64,000 nt of DNA from Treponema sp. UBA4873 (lineage in GTDB: Bacteria > Spirochaetota > Spirochaetia > Treponematales > Treponemataceae), in contig DHDP01000018.1 of assembly GCA_002399405.1 (NCBI GenBank), positions 125,339-189,338 on the forward strand. Direction: 5' to 3'. Position numbers and translations under genes: made by a program. Below, piece by piece: positions 41,625-51,483 of the stretch; within the stretch, counting starts at the first letter, position 1; each line of letters opens with the position of its first letter. The notes beneath the pieces were generated by a model, which did not search any database, had not been told where the DNA came from, and saw only the letters and a program-made list of their open reading frames with translations.

Positions 41625-42776
41625 ATGGCGGAAAAGCGTGATTATTACGAAGTACTCGGTGTTGATAAAAGTGCATCTATTGATGAGATAAAGAAAGCGT
41701 ACCGCAAGCTTGCAATAAAATATCACCCTGACCGGAATCCCGGCGACAAAACTGCCGAGGAAAAATTCAGGGAAGCGACTGAGGCATACGAGGTTCTTTC
41801 TGACGAAAAAAAGCGTCCGCTTTACGACCAGTACGGTTTTGCAGGCGTTGAAGGCGCTGACCAGGGCGGCGGCGCGCAGTATTCTCACGCCTTCCATGAT
41901 TTCAGCGACCTGTTCGGCGGAATGGGCGGCGGTTTCGGCGATATATTCGACAATTTATTCGGCGGCAGCAGTTTCGGAGGAAGTTCTTCTTCCCGGAATG
42001 CTGACGGTGCGTCGGAAGGCGCAAGCCTCCGTTACGATCTGGACATATCATTCCACGACGCGGTATTCGGTACGAAGGCCGAAATCCGGTTTAAACATAA
42101 CGAGGTGTGCGATTCCTGCCACGGTACGGGCGGAGCTTCCGGTTCGAGCCGCAGGACGTGTCCGACGTGTCAGGGGACGGGTCAAATCCGCCGCAGTGCG
42201 GGTTTTTTTGCAGTTCAGCAGACATGTCCGACGTGCCACGGCACCGGTACAATCATAGACAAACCCTGTACGGCATGCCACGGAACGGGCGTTCAGGAAA
42301 AGAGCAAGATGATGACGCTTACGATTCCTGCAGGCGTCGACAACGGCAAGCGCATTGCGATTCCGCATCAGGGAGATGCGGGTACGAACGGAGGGCCGGC
42401 CGGTGATCTTATCGTCGTCATTCACGTTGAGGAAGACCGCTTCTTCGAGCGCGACGCTCAGGATTTGTACTGTGCTGTGCCTGTTACCATGGCGCAGGCG
42501 GCGCTCGGATGCGATATAACTGTTCCGTCGCTCGACGGGAAACAAATCAGTCTGAAAATACCGGCGGGAACTTCGAACGGCAAACTGCTGCGCATAAAAA
42601 GCGAAGGTGTGCCGTATACCGGTTCGACGCGGAGGGGCGATCTGTATGTAAAGATTGTCGTTCAGATTCCCTCGCATCTTAGTCCGCAGCAGAAATCGCT
42701 TCTGGAAGAATATCTGCGGCTTGAAAATGCCACCACGGCACCTCAGCTTATTCCGTTGTCCTCTTTAAATCGGTAG
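41625..42776 (+). CDS. dnaJ: Chaperone protein DnaJ (Hsp40)
   Basis: 383 residues, full type I protein: J domain with the HPD motif (IKYHPDRNPGDK, about residues 30-40), a Gly/Phe-rich linker (FGGMGGGFGDIFDNLFGG), four zinc-binding repeats (CDSCHGTG, CPTCQGTG, CPTCHGTG, CTACHGTG) and the C-terminal client-binding domain. It stimulates DnaK ATPase and delivers substrates. Confidence 0.97.
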   Translation: MAEKRDYYEVLGVDKSASIDEIKKAYRKLAIKYHPDRNPGDKTAEEKFREATEAYEVLSDEKKRPLYDQYGFAGVEGADQGGGAQYSHAFHDFSDLFGGMGGGFGDIFDNLFGGSSFGGSSSSRNADGASEGASLRYDLDISFHDAVFGTKAEIRFKHNEVCDSCHGTGGASGSSRRTCPTCQGTGQIRRSAGFFAVQQTCPTCHGTGTIIDKPCTACHGTGVQEKSKMMTLTIPAGVDNGKRIAIPHQGDAGTNGGPAGDLIVVIHVEEDRFFERDAQDLYCAVPVTMAQAALGCDITVPSLDGKQISLKIPAGTSNGKLLRIKSEGVPYTGSTRRGDLYVKIVVQIPSHLSPQQKSLLEEYLRLENATTAPQLIPLSSLNR

Positions 42777-42864
42777 CGCAAGCCGATAACCGTATTTTTT
42801 TCTCCCAAATCTGCCGATAGTATGGTATACTGGAGTCGTATTACTCTAAATACTTGAGGTAAAT

Positions 42865-44259
42865 ATGTATAAGATACGGAAAAAGATAATACTTATATCT
42901 GTATATGCTGCTGTACTTGTGCTTTTTGTTGCTTTATCCATGATTCTTGTGCCTGCTTCATTGAGGGACAGGTCGGTGCTTATTCTGGCCGGAGTTCCTG
43001 CTGTTATATTCATAATACTTCTTATAGACGGCGATATTGTACGAAGAGCTTTACGGAATCACCTCCGCAGGCAGGTTTTTGATAAAAGCGAGACTCATTA
43101 TCTGGTTGATTTTATTAATAAGCTTCGTTTCTGCTATTCTCTGGACGATTTTTACAAAGTTATAGCGGACAGTCTGGAATCCGCCGCCGACTGCTCCGTT
43201 CTTTTTGTCGACTGTGAGAAAAATTACATTCTGTACAACAGCCCGAACCGCGTTTCCTCGTCGGCTAAAGTCCGCGATAAACTTGCACTGAATTTTCCGG
43301 CGTCATGGAACGACGGCACATATTTTATTGATGATTCGCTGGGCGTCGTATCCTCATACAAAGACGCGCGCGGATTTTTTCTTTCTTCCGACAAACAGCA
43401 TTTCTACGTTTTCTGCCGCTATACGAAACTTTTCGATCTTGATATTTACAGCCAGCTTTTTGAGGAATTCACGCGGTTTCAGTCGCGCGCTAAAACAATC
43501 GCCAATCTTTCCGAGATTTCCGGTCTTACGAAGGAGTGGCAGCAGCTTGCCGACACGCAGCGTTCGTTCCTGCCGCAGACAATGCCCAGCATTCCGGGGC
43601 TCAAACTCGCGGCGTATTTCCTTCCGCTTGTAAACGTTTCCGGCGATTATTATTCGGTTCTGCCGATTGACAGGCATAAGACGCTGCTCATGCTCGGAGA
43701 CGTTTCCGGCAAAGGGCTTCCCGCTGCTCTCATCATGGGTTTGGTGATGAACACCGTAAAAATCATCGGGAACAAGGAAGACCTCGTAAACGTTATTCAC
43801 GAGGTCGACAAGGCGATCAAGAACATGCGGCTGCAGGACAAATACACGGTCCTTTTCCTCGGCATTGTCGACACGCAGAAGATGTCTATACGCTACATAA
43901 ACGCATCCATGTCCGACCCGATTGTTTTGTCGCGTTCGCCGGACGGATACCGCATCAAGCCGCTTTCCTCCAACACGAGCCTCGTCGGTATTATCGATAT
44001 GGGTGACGTGCGGGTCGCCGAACAGCGGCTGTTCCGCGGAGACACAATTCTTATGGCGACGGACGGCGTGTCCGAAGTCATGGACGACAACGGAATTGAG
44101 CTCGGCGATACGGAACTGTTCAGGCAGACGCTGCAGTCGAGCGCCGCAAAGCAGCCGCAGGAATTTGTGGAAGATATAGTAAATCTTGTTAAGGAATACA
44201 GCGGCGGTAAAAAACTGCATGACGACGTGACGATGATGGTCGCGAAGGTAGGTTACTGA
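42865..44259 (+). CDS. Membrane-anchored PP2C (RsbU/SpoIIE-type) phosphatase
   Basis: 464 residues. Two N-terminal membrane helices (about residues 9-30 and 38-55), a GAF-like sensor region (about 75-210) and a C-terminal SpoIIE-type PP2C domain: NVSGDYYSVLPIDRHKTLLMLGDVSGKGLPAAL carries metal-binding Asp residues, with MATDGVSEVMDDNG and HDDVTMMVAKV at the end. Such enzymes dephosphorylate anti-anti-sigma or STAS proteins in response to a signal; the STAS protein at 46517 is the likely substrate. GAGG precedes the ATG. It is the first gene of a three-gene operon. Confidence 0.88.
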   Translation: MYKIRKKIILISVYAAVLVLFVALSMILVPASLRDRSVLILAGVPAVIFIILLIDGDIVRRALRNHLRRQVFDKSETHYLVDFINKLRFCYSLDDFYKVIADSLESAADCSVLFVDCEKNYILYNSPNRVSSSAKVRDKLALNFPASWNDGTYFIDDSLGVVSSYKDARGFFLSSDKQHFYVFCRYTKLFDLDIYSQLFEEFTRFQSRAKTIANLSEISGLTKEWQQLADTQRSFLPQTMPSIPGLKLAAYFLPLVNVSGDYYSVLPIDRHKTLLMLGDVSGKGLPAALIMGLVMNTVKIIGNKEDLVNVIHEVDKAIKNMRLQDKYTVLFLGIVDTQKMSIRYINASMSDPIVLSRSPDGYRIKPLSSNTSLVGIIDMGDVRVAEQRLFRGDTILMATDGVSEVMDDNGIELGDTELFRQTLQSSAAKQPQEFVEDIVNLVKEYSGGKKLHDDVTMMVAKVGY

Positions 44260-44260
44260 G

Positions 44261-46498
44261 ATGGCGTATATAATACTTAACTTTGCGCTTGCGGCTTTTC
44301 TTATCTGGCTCACCGTGTATATCGACAGAGCGTCGAAAATCAGGATCGATTATAACGACCCGCTCATAATAAACGTGCTTATAGCGGCGATTATTTCCGT
44401 TGTTTACTCGATTCTCATATGCAATTTTCTTCCCGAAGCATTCTTCCTTCTTCTGGCCCGCATACTTTTTATCCTCGAAGCGTGCTTCCTTGTTAATATT
44501 TCATTCTGCTTTATCTACTATGCGTCCGTAAAAGGAAGTCCCGTCGCAACGATTCTGAAAATCATATTGTATGTGTTCTCATTCTACATTGCGTTCTTCA
44601 AATTTGATGCAGTCGGAATGACCGTCCAGTACGGAGTCGTAATCAGATCGTCGTATATTTTCGGCGGCGAAACAGGTTTGGTTTTCCCGTGGACGTGGGT
44701 AACGGTATACGTTGCACTTTACCGTTTTATTCTTCCGGGGTTCTGCTGCCTCGTCATGCTGCTGCGCAACGAATATGCGGCTTCCCGTCTGCAGAAACAC
44801 CGCGGATATCTCGATGCGCTTGCGCTTTTTGTGATGTGGGGAATGCTTTTCTTTATAAGCACCGCTTCGCATCATAATCAGGCGATTTCCCTGCTGTACC
44901 ATTTTGCCTACGTGTTCATGATACTGGTGATGATAGCCGCTTCGTCGGAAAAAACGGCGCCGTCGGGCATCGATACGATGATGTTCGTCTTCCGCGCTTT
45001 TCTTACCTACATGATACCGGCCCTGGTGGTGGGACTTTTGTACGCATACTTTTTCAATCTGTATACGAACTATCCGTTCCTGTTTGCATTCGTTCTTGCA
45101 GCGGGAACGTTCATCATGCTTTTTTATATTCGGAAAGTGTCCGACTATCTTATAAATACACGGCGGCTGCATTCCGCAGATTACGAACACGCATTCGAAC
45201 GGGATCTTGCGTCGATAGATTATAACGGCGAGATGGATGAAATTACGAACAATATGTTCAATATTTTCAAAAAAAACGTCGAGTGTTCGTCCATGTCGGT
45301 TTTTATAAACAACGGAGAAGGAAAGCTTGATACCGCCTATTCGTCGAAAAACGAAATGCTTTCGGTCCCGGCCAATAATCCTGTGTTCGACGAGCTTCTG
45401 AATATCGGTAAAACGGTCGTCGTATACAGCGAAATAGACAACGAACACGATCTTGCGGAAATAAAGGATAAACTTGCCGAACTTTTTAAAGTCACGAAAT
45501 CGGACGCGCTGTTCATTCTGAACGAAGGACGCAACATCCTCGGATTTATCGTGCTCGGCATAAAAACGAGCGGCGACCATTACAAGGATTACGATATCAG
45601 CGTTTTTACGAAACTGTATTCGTATTTCTTCGTGTTCGGATACTACATGCGCAACATTTCCAATAAGGATATTATCGGCACTGTTAACCGGGAAATCCGC
45701 ATGTCGTCGCAGATTATTACGTCGATTCAGGAAAACATGGATCCCGTGAAGAATCCGAAAATCGATGTGGGATATATTATGGTCCCGGCCCACAACATCG
45801 GCGGCGAGTTCATCGATTTGATACGATTGAACGACAGGACTCACCTGTTCGTCGTAGGCGACTTGAGCGGGAAAGGCATTGCGGCGAGTATGAGCATGGT
45901 CATTCTGAAATCCGTCATCCGCACGTATCTTGCCGAAACCCGCGATTTCAAGCAGCTTGTGGTGAAAGTCAATTCGTTCATCAGAAACAGCCTTCAGAAG
46001 GGAACTGTTTTTGCAGGTATGTTTGCGCTTGTCGATTTCCAGGCCGACACGATGTACTACATCAACTGCGGCATTCCCGCATTGTTCCTGTACACTCAGG
46101 CGTACAACAATGTGATTGAAATTCAGGGAAGCGGACATATTCTCGGATTCGTGAAGGATATGTCGCCGTTCGTTTCGGTCAAACAAATCAAGCTTAATAA
46201 GGGCGACATAGTTCTTACATGCACCGACGGTCTTATTAATTCTCATTCTCTGCGCGGAGAGCAGTTCGGCAAGGAACGCGTTCAGCAGGTCCTGCTCGCC
46301 AACTCCATGTATCCGGCTTCCCGTATGGCGCAGTTTGAATACGACAGCCTTGTTAAGTTCATGTCGAAGGAAATGGAAGACGACGTGAGCGTTCTCGTAA
46401 TGAAATATCAGGACTTCGCAACGGCCGCAAAACCGGAAATGCGGCCCGAACCTGAACAGCAGGAAACAGCGGGGACCGAAGAAAATCCGTCTGCATAA
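44261..46498 (+). CDS. Polytopic membrane PP2C (RsbU/SpoIIE-type) phosphatase
   Basis: 745 residues. About eight membrane segments occupy residues 1-290, followed by a GAF-like domain (about 310-470) and a SpoIIE-type PP2C domain (about 490-720) with IGGEFIDLIRLNDRTHLFVV then GDLSGKGIAASMSMV, TCTDGLINSHSL and EDDVSVLVMKY. The start is one base after the previous stop. Two phosphatases with different membrane sensors in one operon imply two inputs on the same STAS protein. The acidic C-terminal tail is low complexity. Confidence 0.87.
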   Translation: MAYIILNFALAAFLIWLTVYIDRASKIRIDYNDPLIINVLIAAIISVVYSILICNFLPEAFFLLLARILFILEACFLVNISFCFIYYASVKGSPVATILKIILYVFSFYIAFFKFDAVGMTVQYGVVIRSSYIFGGETGLVFPWTWVTVYVALYRFILPGFCCLVMLLRNEYAASRLQKHRGYLDALALFVMWGMLFFISTASHHNQAISLLYHFAYVFMILVMIAASSEKTAPSGIDTMMFVFRAFLTYMIPALVVGLLYAYFFNLYTNYPFLFAFVLAAGTFIMLFYIRKVSDYLINTRRLHSADYEHAFERDLASIDYNGEMDEITNNMFNIFKKNVECSSMSVFINNGEGKLDTAYSSKNEMLSVPANNPVFDELLNIGKTVVVYSEIDNEHDLAEIKDKLAELFKVTKSDALFILNEGRNILGFIVLGIKTSGDHYKDYDISVFTKLYSYFFVFGYYMRNISNKDIIGTVNREIRMSSQIITSIQENMDPVKNPKIDVGYIMVPAHNIGGEFIDLIRLNDRTHLFVVGDLSGKGIAASMSMVILKSVIRTYLAETRDFKQLVVKVNSFIRNSLQKGTVFAGMFALVDFQADTMYYINCGIPALFLYTQAYNNVIEIQGSGHILGFVKDMSPFVSVKQIKLNKGDIVLTCTDGLINSHSLRGEQFGKERVQQVLLANSMYPASRMAQFEYDSLVKFMSKEMEDDVSVLVMKYQDFATAAKPEMRPEPEQQETAGTEENPSA

Positions 46499-46516
46499 AC
46501 ATAGGAGCCGAGACAT

Positions 46517-46843
46517 ATGGAACAATTAACAATTACAGAGAAGAGCGGCGCGAACTATCTGCTGTTTGAACTCGACGGTGCGCTCAACGCATATACGCTT
46601 GCGGAATTTCAGCAGAAAGTGTACGCTGCGGTTCAAAAGAACAATGTCGTCGTCGACCTGTCGAAGGTTATAGAGCTTGATTCGTCGGGAGTCGGCGTGC
46701 TTATGGCCGCATTCAACGACGGGGAAGACTCCGGTCATAAACTGTATCTTATGGCATTGTCGAACGAAAGTGAAAAAGCGTTGGACGAGACGGGATTTAT
46801 TGACGAGCTTAACGTCATTAATTCCGTTACGGAAGTAACCTGA
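46517..46843 (+). CDS. STAS-domain anti-anti-sigma factor-like protein
   Basis: 108 residues, SpoIIAA/RsbV size and fold. The regulatory serine lies in VIELDSSGVGVLMAAF (Ser56/Ser57). In known systems a kinase (RsbW/SpoIIAB type) phosphorylates it and PP2C enzymes reverse this, setting free a sigma factor or another partner. Both phosphatases lie just upstream but no kinase gene is in the window. TAGGAG precedes ATG 46517. Confidence 0.9.
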   Translation: MEQLTITEKSGANYLLFELDGALNAYTLAEFQQKVYAAVQKNNVVVDLSKVIELDSSGVGVLMAAFNDGEDSGHKLYLMALSNESEKALDETGFIDELNVINSVTEVT

Positions 46844-46864
46844 GAGCGTGCAGCGGCATTGCCG

Positions 46865-47299
46865 TTATTTGTTCCGCCGGAAAAGCTGGAAAACCAGACC
46901 GGCGGATTTTTTTTGTCCCGTGGTTTTATCCGCATACTCTCCTTCGTGAGTGAGAATGCGCACGTAAACGGTGTTGTCGGCAGGTTCTGTTTCCTGCCAG
47001 ACATATTCGAGCCAGAGTTCCGCCGCCGCTTTATATACTTCCTCATCGGGCGTACCGTCGGCCGCAAAAGCCCCGCGTCCCGGCTGCAAAAATCCCTGTA
47101 TAAAGAAATATGTTCCCGCAGGAACGGACAGTCGTCCGCCGGGTGCTGATTGTCTGCAGTTTGACAGATATTCTTCGGGTTTCGGAGACATGTTGCGCTT
47201 TGTTACGGATGCGCTGCATATGCGCAATATGCCGCTGCCTGTGTCGTCGGTTGTTCCGCAGACGATGTCTTCATATAATACAAGTTTTTTCACTGACAT
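46865..47299 (-). CDS. Hypothetical protein
   Basis: 144 residues, no signal peptide or membrane segment, no recognised family. Conserved-looking blocks are GGRLSVPAGTYFFIQGF and YKAAAELWLEYVWQE near the middle. The gene is supported by an excellent promoter (TTGAAA, 17 bp, TACACT on the minus strand) with the -10 exactly six bases before ATG and no ribosome site, so it should be leaderless. It is convergent with the STAS gene, whose terminator overlaps its 3' end. Confidence 0.65.
   Translation of the reverse strand: MSVKKLVLYEDIVCGTTDDTGSGILRICSASVTKRNMSPKPEEYLSNCRQSAPGGRLSVPAGTYFFIQGFLQPGRGAFAADGTPDEEVYKAAAELWLEYVWQETEPADNTVYVRILTHEGEYADKTTGQKKSAGLVFQLFRRNK
46873..46914 (+). terminator. 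Intrinsic terminator of phosphatase-STAS operon
   Basis: TCCGCCGG (46873-46880) pairs with CCGGCGGA (46899-46906), then eight T. It lies inside the 3' end of the convergent hypothetical gene. Confidence 0.8.
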
Positions 47300-47305
47300 A
47301 CCGGT

Positions 47306-47334
47306 AGTGTATCAAATTTATGTTTTTTTTTCAA
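47306..47334 (-). promoter_or_regulatory. Promoter of hypothetical gene (leaderless)
   Basis: Minus strand: TTGAAA (47329-47334), 17 bp, TACACT (47306-47311), then six bases to ATG at 47299. Confidence 0.72.
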
Positions 47335-47407
47335 AAAAATAAGAAAAAATGGTCCGAAAATGCACATTTAAATCGAATTATATACAGAGGTTTTCATGGA
47401 GGATTAT

Positions 47408-48553
47408 ATGAATAAAAATGTCAAATCGTTTTGTATCTGGTTTATGCAGGTTGCGGGGATTTGTGCAGCCGTACTGTTTTCGATTTGCCCTGTCTCCTGC
47501 AAAGTGACTGACGAAGGACTGCAGATTCTGCACGGCGACTATACGGCGCCGGTGATAGAGTCGTATTCCGTGACCGACGCATTTTCCGTGGCTGTATTTT
47601 TTTCCAGAAAAGTTCAGCTGACGGGAGCCGTACTGATTCCCGCTTCAGAATCGTCCGCATCGCAAAGCGGCGGTTCCGACGACACTGCTCCGTCGCTTGA
47701 GTCGGCATCAGGGGCGGACAACGCTGTTACGGTGAACATCTCCTATGACGAAACCGGAAAAAAGGTGACGGTAACTGCCGCGGAAGAATTAGCTGCCGGC
47801 GGCCGCTATGAATTGTACGGCGATGCTGCGGACGAAACGGGAAATACGCTGACGTTCTGCATTCCGTTTACCGGATACAACAGCAGAGTGCCCCGCGTGC
47901 TCATCAGCGAGATACATCCGGGATATGTTTCCGGCTCGAACAGGTGCGAGTTTATAGAGCTGTATGCGCTCACGGCCGGCAATCTTGCGGGGCTCGAAGT
48001 ATACAGTGCGAACGACGGCGAAGACAGAGGATTTGTGCTGCCGGCCGTCGAGGTGAAAGCGGGAGAGGTGATTATTCTGCACATGAGACAAAAGGGCGAA
48101 AACTGCATCAGCGAAACAGGAGACGACATTTCCCTTGCGGAAGGAAGTGAAAAAAACGATTATGTTTCGGCAACCGCACGTGATTTATGGGCGGATAACG
48201 AGAAAGCGTGCCTCGGAGAAAAGGAAGACGTGATTATTCTTGCGAACTCTTTTTCTGGTGATTTTATGGATGCCGTCATGTACGCCCCGTCGGGAACCGC
48301 GTCATGGTCGAAAGACGGTGTAGGGGATACGGCCGCCGGGGTTGTTTCGGCGGGTATATGGAGCAGCGCGGAACCTTCGTCCGCTGTGCAGTCCGACGGC
48401 CTCACGACGACGAAAACGCTTGCCCGGCGCGGGTGCATTGCGCTTTATAACGCGGCTCAGAACGGTACGCTTGCCGCCGGTCCGGTTTTGCAGACAGCAG
48501 ACAGCTGGTATACCGCGGATTCAAAAACCGCATCACCCGGAACAGTCGAATAA
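47408..48553 (+). CDS. Lamin-tail-domain lipoprotein
   Basis: 381 residues from ATG 47408 behind GGAGGA. The signal peptide ends in CPVSCKVTD, a lipobox-like site at about Cys31, so it is probably a lipoprotein. A Ser/Ala-rich segment and a bacterial Ig-like part (VTVNISYDETGKKVTVTAAE) precede a lamin-tail fold: VLISEIHPGYVSGSNRCEFI, then ELYALTAGNLAGLEVYS and VKAGEVIILHM. Such proteins are common on spirochaete and Bacteroidetes surfaces and may bind or scaffold. It is divergent from the hypothetical gene at 46865. Confidence 0.75.
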   Translation: MNKNVKSFCIWFMQVAGICAAVLFSICPVSCKVTDEGLQILHGDYTAPVIESYSVTDAFSVAVFFSRKVQLTGAVLIPASESSASQSGGSDDTAPSLESASGADNAVTVNISYDETGKKVTVTAAEELAAGGRYELYGDAADETGNTLTFCIPFTGYNSRVPRVLISEIHPGYVSGSNRCEFIELYALTAGNLAGLEVYSANDGEDRGFVLPAVEVKAGEVIILHMRQKGENCISETGDDISLAEGSEKNDYVSATARDLWADNEKACLGEKEDVIILANSFSGDFMDAVMYAPSGTASWSKDGVGDTAAGVVSAGIWSSAEPSSAVQSDGLTTTKTLARRGCIALYNAAQNGTLAAGPVLQTADSWYTADSKTASPGTVE

Positions 48554-48612
48554 GGGCCTGCCGCAGATTGTGTCAGATGTTCAGATGTATAGTAAAAACT
48601 GCATCTTTTTGA

Positions 48613-48618
48613 TATACT
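48613..48618 (+). promoter_or_regulatory. -10 box of U32 peptidase gene (leaderless)
   Basis: TATACT with the ATG exactly six bases later and no ribosome site. The -35 is weak (TAGTAA at 48590-48595). Confidence 0.55.
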
Positions 48619-48624
48619 GATTGT

Positions 48625-50907
48625 ATGTCTGAATTATTAGCACCTGCGGGTAATATTGAATCTCTCGATGCTGCGATCGGCGAAGGCGCCGATGCGGTAT
48701 ATCTCGGCCTGAAAAGTTTTAATGCGCGGCTCAGAACGTCGAACTTTGCGTGGAATCAGTTTGAGGCTGCGGTCGAGTCCGTGCACCGGCAGGGAAAGAA
48801 AATTTATGTGACGGTGAATACTGTCTGCGAGGAAAGTGAAACTGAACGGTTGTACAGGCTGCTTTCGTATCTGCACAACGTGAAGCCGGACGGGCTCATC
48901 GTGCAGGATTTTGCGGTTATACGTATGGCGCAGCAGTTTTTCCCCGATATGGAACTCCACGCTTCGACTCAGATGAACGTCGAAAGTGCCGCCGGCGTCA
49001 ATCTGCTCGGCAGGGAAGGATTAAAGCGCGTCGTGCTCGCGCGCGAACTGGGGCTCGAGGAAATCCGCAAAATAAAAGAGTCGACTGAAACACAGCTCGA
49101 GATGTTCGTGCACGGCGCGCTCTGCGTGAGCGAGTCGGGATTGTGCCTGTTTTCCAGTTTTCTCGGCGGGAAATCTGCGAACCGCGGTATGTGTACGCAG
49201 GCGTGCCGACGCTTTTACACGGCGGAAATGCCGCAGGGACTTGAGCAGGGATATTATTTTTCTCCGTGTGATCTTGAGCTCATCGACCGTATTCCCGACC
49301 TCGCGGAAATCGGCATAGATTCTTTCAAAATCGAAGGACGCATGAAGAGCGCGGAGTATGTCGGTGCCGTCGTCTCTGCGTACCGGTATGTTCTGGACCA
49401 CTGGAAGGAGGACAGGAAAGGCGCCGTGCTCGCGGGAAAGCGCATGCTGTCGTCCGATTTTGCGCGGACGAAAACTTCCTACTGGTACAATTTCAAAACG
49501 CAGAAAGAAGGCGTTGAAAAGGCGGGCGGGGAAATACTGAATCCGGCTCAGGCGGGCGGTACGGGAATTTTCCTTGGTACGATTGCGTCTCTCAAAGCCG
49601 CTCCCGATGAACTTATAGAGGACGCGAAGAAGAACGCATCTCCCGATACACCGCTGGAACAGCTGCAGATACAGATGGCGCAGTTTTCCGGCGGATCATA
49701 CGACCCCGACCCGGGCGATTCAATCCGGCTGCACCGTAAGGACGACAGCGGACGCGTAAGCCACAAAGTCAGGAGCGTGGAAGTGCTTGAAAACGGTAAA
49801 CGCTGGGTGGACATTCCGGGCGGATTTCACACGGGCGACAGCGTATATCTGCTGCAGACAAAATCGATGGCGAAGCGTTATCCGCGCGTATTGCCGAACG
49901 ATTTGTCCCGTTACCGCCGCCAGCCTGGCGACGAAAAACTGCCTGTGCTCGACCTGACTCCGGTCGGAAAAAATGAGCTTTCATATTTTCCCGAGGGGTT
50001 GTACGTGCAGGTGTCGACGCTTTCCGACGTGTTCGTCGTGCAGTCAGCGCATCCGGTACGCGTTATTATCGAACTGAATCATGAAACGCGCGACGGATTG
50101 CTGCAGCGCAGGACCGTACTGCCCGTATCGAAGAAGCAGCTGATGATTTCGCTTGATCCGTATTGCCCTGCCGCCTCGGAGGATTCGCTGCGAGGGACGC
50201 TTGACGATTTGATTGCCGAAGGATTTACCGCGTTCGTAGTCAACAACGTGGCGCATATAGAGATGCTTAAGGGAAAGGAAAATGTCGACATGGTCGGCGG
50301 ACCGTATCTGTATACGTTCAACAGATGGGCCGTTTCATGGCTTGAAAACCAGGGGATAGGTACGTTCGTCATGCCGTATGAAAATTCCCGGAAAAATCTT
50401 GAATCGACGTTCGAGCAGTCAGTCCGTTCCCGCGTTCTCGTACCTGTGTTCGCATATCCGGCGTTGTTCCGCATGCGCTTTAAGCTGCCGGCGAAATACG
50501 ATTTTACCTACTTTACCGATAAAGAAGGCGGAACGTTTAAGGTAAACTCGACTCCCGACGGTTCGTTCGTCATGCCGGAAACGGCATTTGCCATCACCGA
50601 CAAAACCGATTTACTCTACAATGCCGGTTTCAAACGGCTGCTGCTTGATTTTTCGAAAACGAAGGTGACAAAAGGGCAGCTCCGCGAAGTGACTAATTCG
50701 ATTATTAAAAAGGCCGCATTGCCCGGTGTGTCCCGCTTCAACTGGAAGGAGGGCTTCTATTCTCCCCAGCAGATAGAGGAATACAAGGCAGGAAACGAAC
50801 GGGCCGCCGCCGCACGGATTGCAGGCAGCGGCTCCGGGCGTTCTCCCGGAAAAACAGGAAACGGCCGTACGGACGCCGGGCGGAGAGGCGGAAAGCATCC
50901 CCGCTGA
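48625..50907 (+). CDS. U32 family peptidase-like protein
   Basis: 760 residues, longer than the 330-450 of simple U32 proteins and like the long RlhA-type form. The N-terminal barrel starts ELLAPAGNIESLDAAIGEGA and contains the family signature FVHGALCVSESGLCLFSSFL, with CTQACRRFY adding iron-sulphur type cysteines. The rest contains the DUF3656-like region. Members are linked to collagen breakdown in pathogens and, in E. coli, to hydroxylation of rRNA or tRNA bases, so the peptidase name may mislead. The C-terminal 40 residues are Gly/Arg-rich. It ends five bases from convergent ssb. Confidence 0.88.
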   Translation: MSELLAPAGNIESLDAAIGEGADAVYLGLKSFNARLRTSNFAWNQFEAAVESVHRQGKKIYVTVNTVCEESETERLYRLLSYLHNVKPDGLIVQDFAVIRMAQQFFPDMELHASTQMNVESAAGVNLLGREGLKRVVLARELGLEEIRKIKESTETQLEMFVHGALCVSESGLCLFSSFLGGKSANRGMCTQACRRFYTAEMPQGLEQGYYFSPCDLELIDRIPDLAEIGIDSFKIEGRMKSAEYVGAVVSAYRYVLDHWKEDRKGAVLAGKRMLSSDFARTKTSYWYNFKTQKEGVEKAGGEILNPAQAGGTGIFLGTIASLKAAPDELIEDAKKNASPDTPLEQLQIQMAQFSGGSYDPDPGDSIRLHRKDDSGRVSHKVRSVEVLENGKRWVDIPGGFHTGDSVYLLQTKSMAKRYPRVLPNDLSRYRRQPGDEKLPVLDLTPVGKNELSYFPEGLYVQVSTLSDVFVVQSAHPVRVIIELNHETRDGLLQRRTVLPVSKKQLMISLDPYCPAASEDSLRGTLDDLIAEGFTAFVVNNVAHIEMLKGKENVDMVGGPYLYTFNRWAVSWLENQGIGTFVMPYENSRKNLESTFEQSVRSRVLVPVFAYPALFRMRFKLPAKYDFTYFTDKEGGTFKVNSTPDGSFVMPETAFAITDKTDLLYNAGFKRLLLDFSKTKVTKGQLREVTNSIIKKAALPGVSRFNWKEGFYSPQQIEEYKAGNERAAAARIAGSGSGRSPGKTGNGRTDAGRRGGKHPR

Positions 50908-50912
50908 AAATA

Positions 50913-51326
50913 TCAGAACGTCGCTTCTTCGGCTGCGGCAGCCTCAGTTGCCGCAGCTATATCGTTCAGTTCGTCTTTGCTTTCACCTTTTTTCTCAAGG
51001 TGCGGTTTAAACTCGATATGCTCGGCGACAATCGATATGCGGCTTGCATTTTTCCCGTCGGTTGTCTTCCAGCGGTCCTGCTTAAGCCTTCCGACGACGC
51101 GCATTCCGCGGCCTTTTTCCGTCCGGGTCTGACAATATTCCGCCATCTTTCCGAATACCTCCACATCGAAATACGAGACCTCTTCCACACCTTGTCCGTC
51201 GTTGTTTTTGTAATAATGATTGACTGCAAGCGGAATTCTGCAGACTTTGTACCCGTGAGGTGTTTCCTTATATTCCGGTTCACGCGTAATGTTTCCTTCC
51301 AGAATGAGAGAGTTTAACTGATTCAT
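50913..51326 (-). CDS. ssb: Single-stranded DNA-binding protein
   Basis: 137 residues from ATG 51326 behind AAAGGAG; the open frame extends upstream to 51539 but that part lacks a site and has no ssb character. The OB fold reads LNSLILEGNITREPEYK, PLAVNHYYKN, SYFDVEVFGKMAEYC and GMRVVGRLKQDRW. The C-terminus is Ala/Glu-rich and ends EEATF, a weak version of the acidic DDDIPF tip. No rpsF or rpsR flank it, unlike the common arrangement. Confidence 0.9.
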   Translation of the reverse strand: MNQLNSLILEGNITREPEYKETPHGYKVCRIPLAVNHYYKNNDGQGVEEVSYFDVEVFGKMAEYCQTRTEKGRGMRVVGRLKQDRWKTTDGKNASRISIVAEHIEFKPHLEKKGESKDELNDIAAATEAAAAEEATF

Positions 51327-51483
51327 ACTGATACTCCTTTGATATACAAACGATATGATGTTTCTGTCCGGCCGGGCAAAAAGCGTGCCGCAATTTGTTG
51401 TTGCGGCACTGCTATATATATCGCTCTGAATGTTCTGTTTCGGAGTATTTTTTGAAAAAAAATTATTCAGCAGGGACTGCCGA

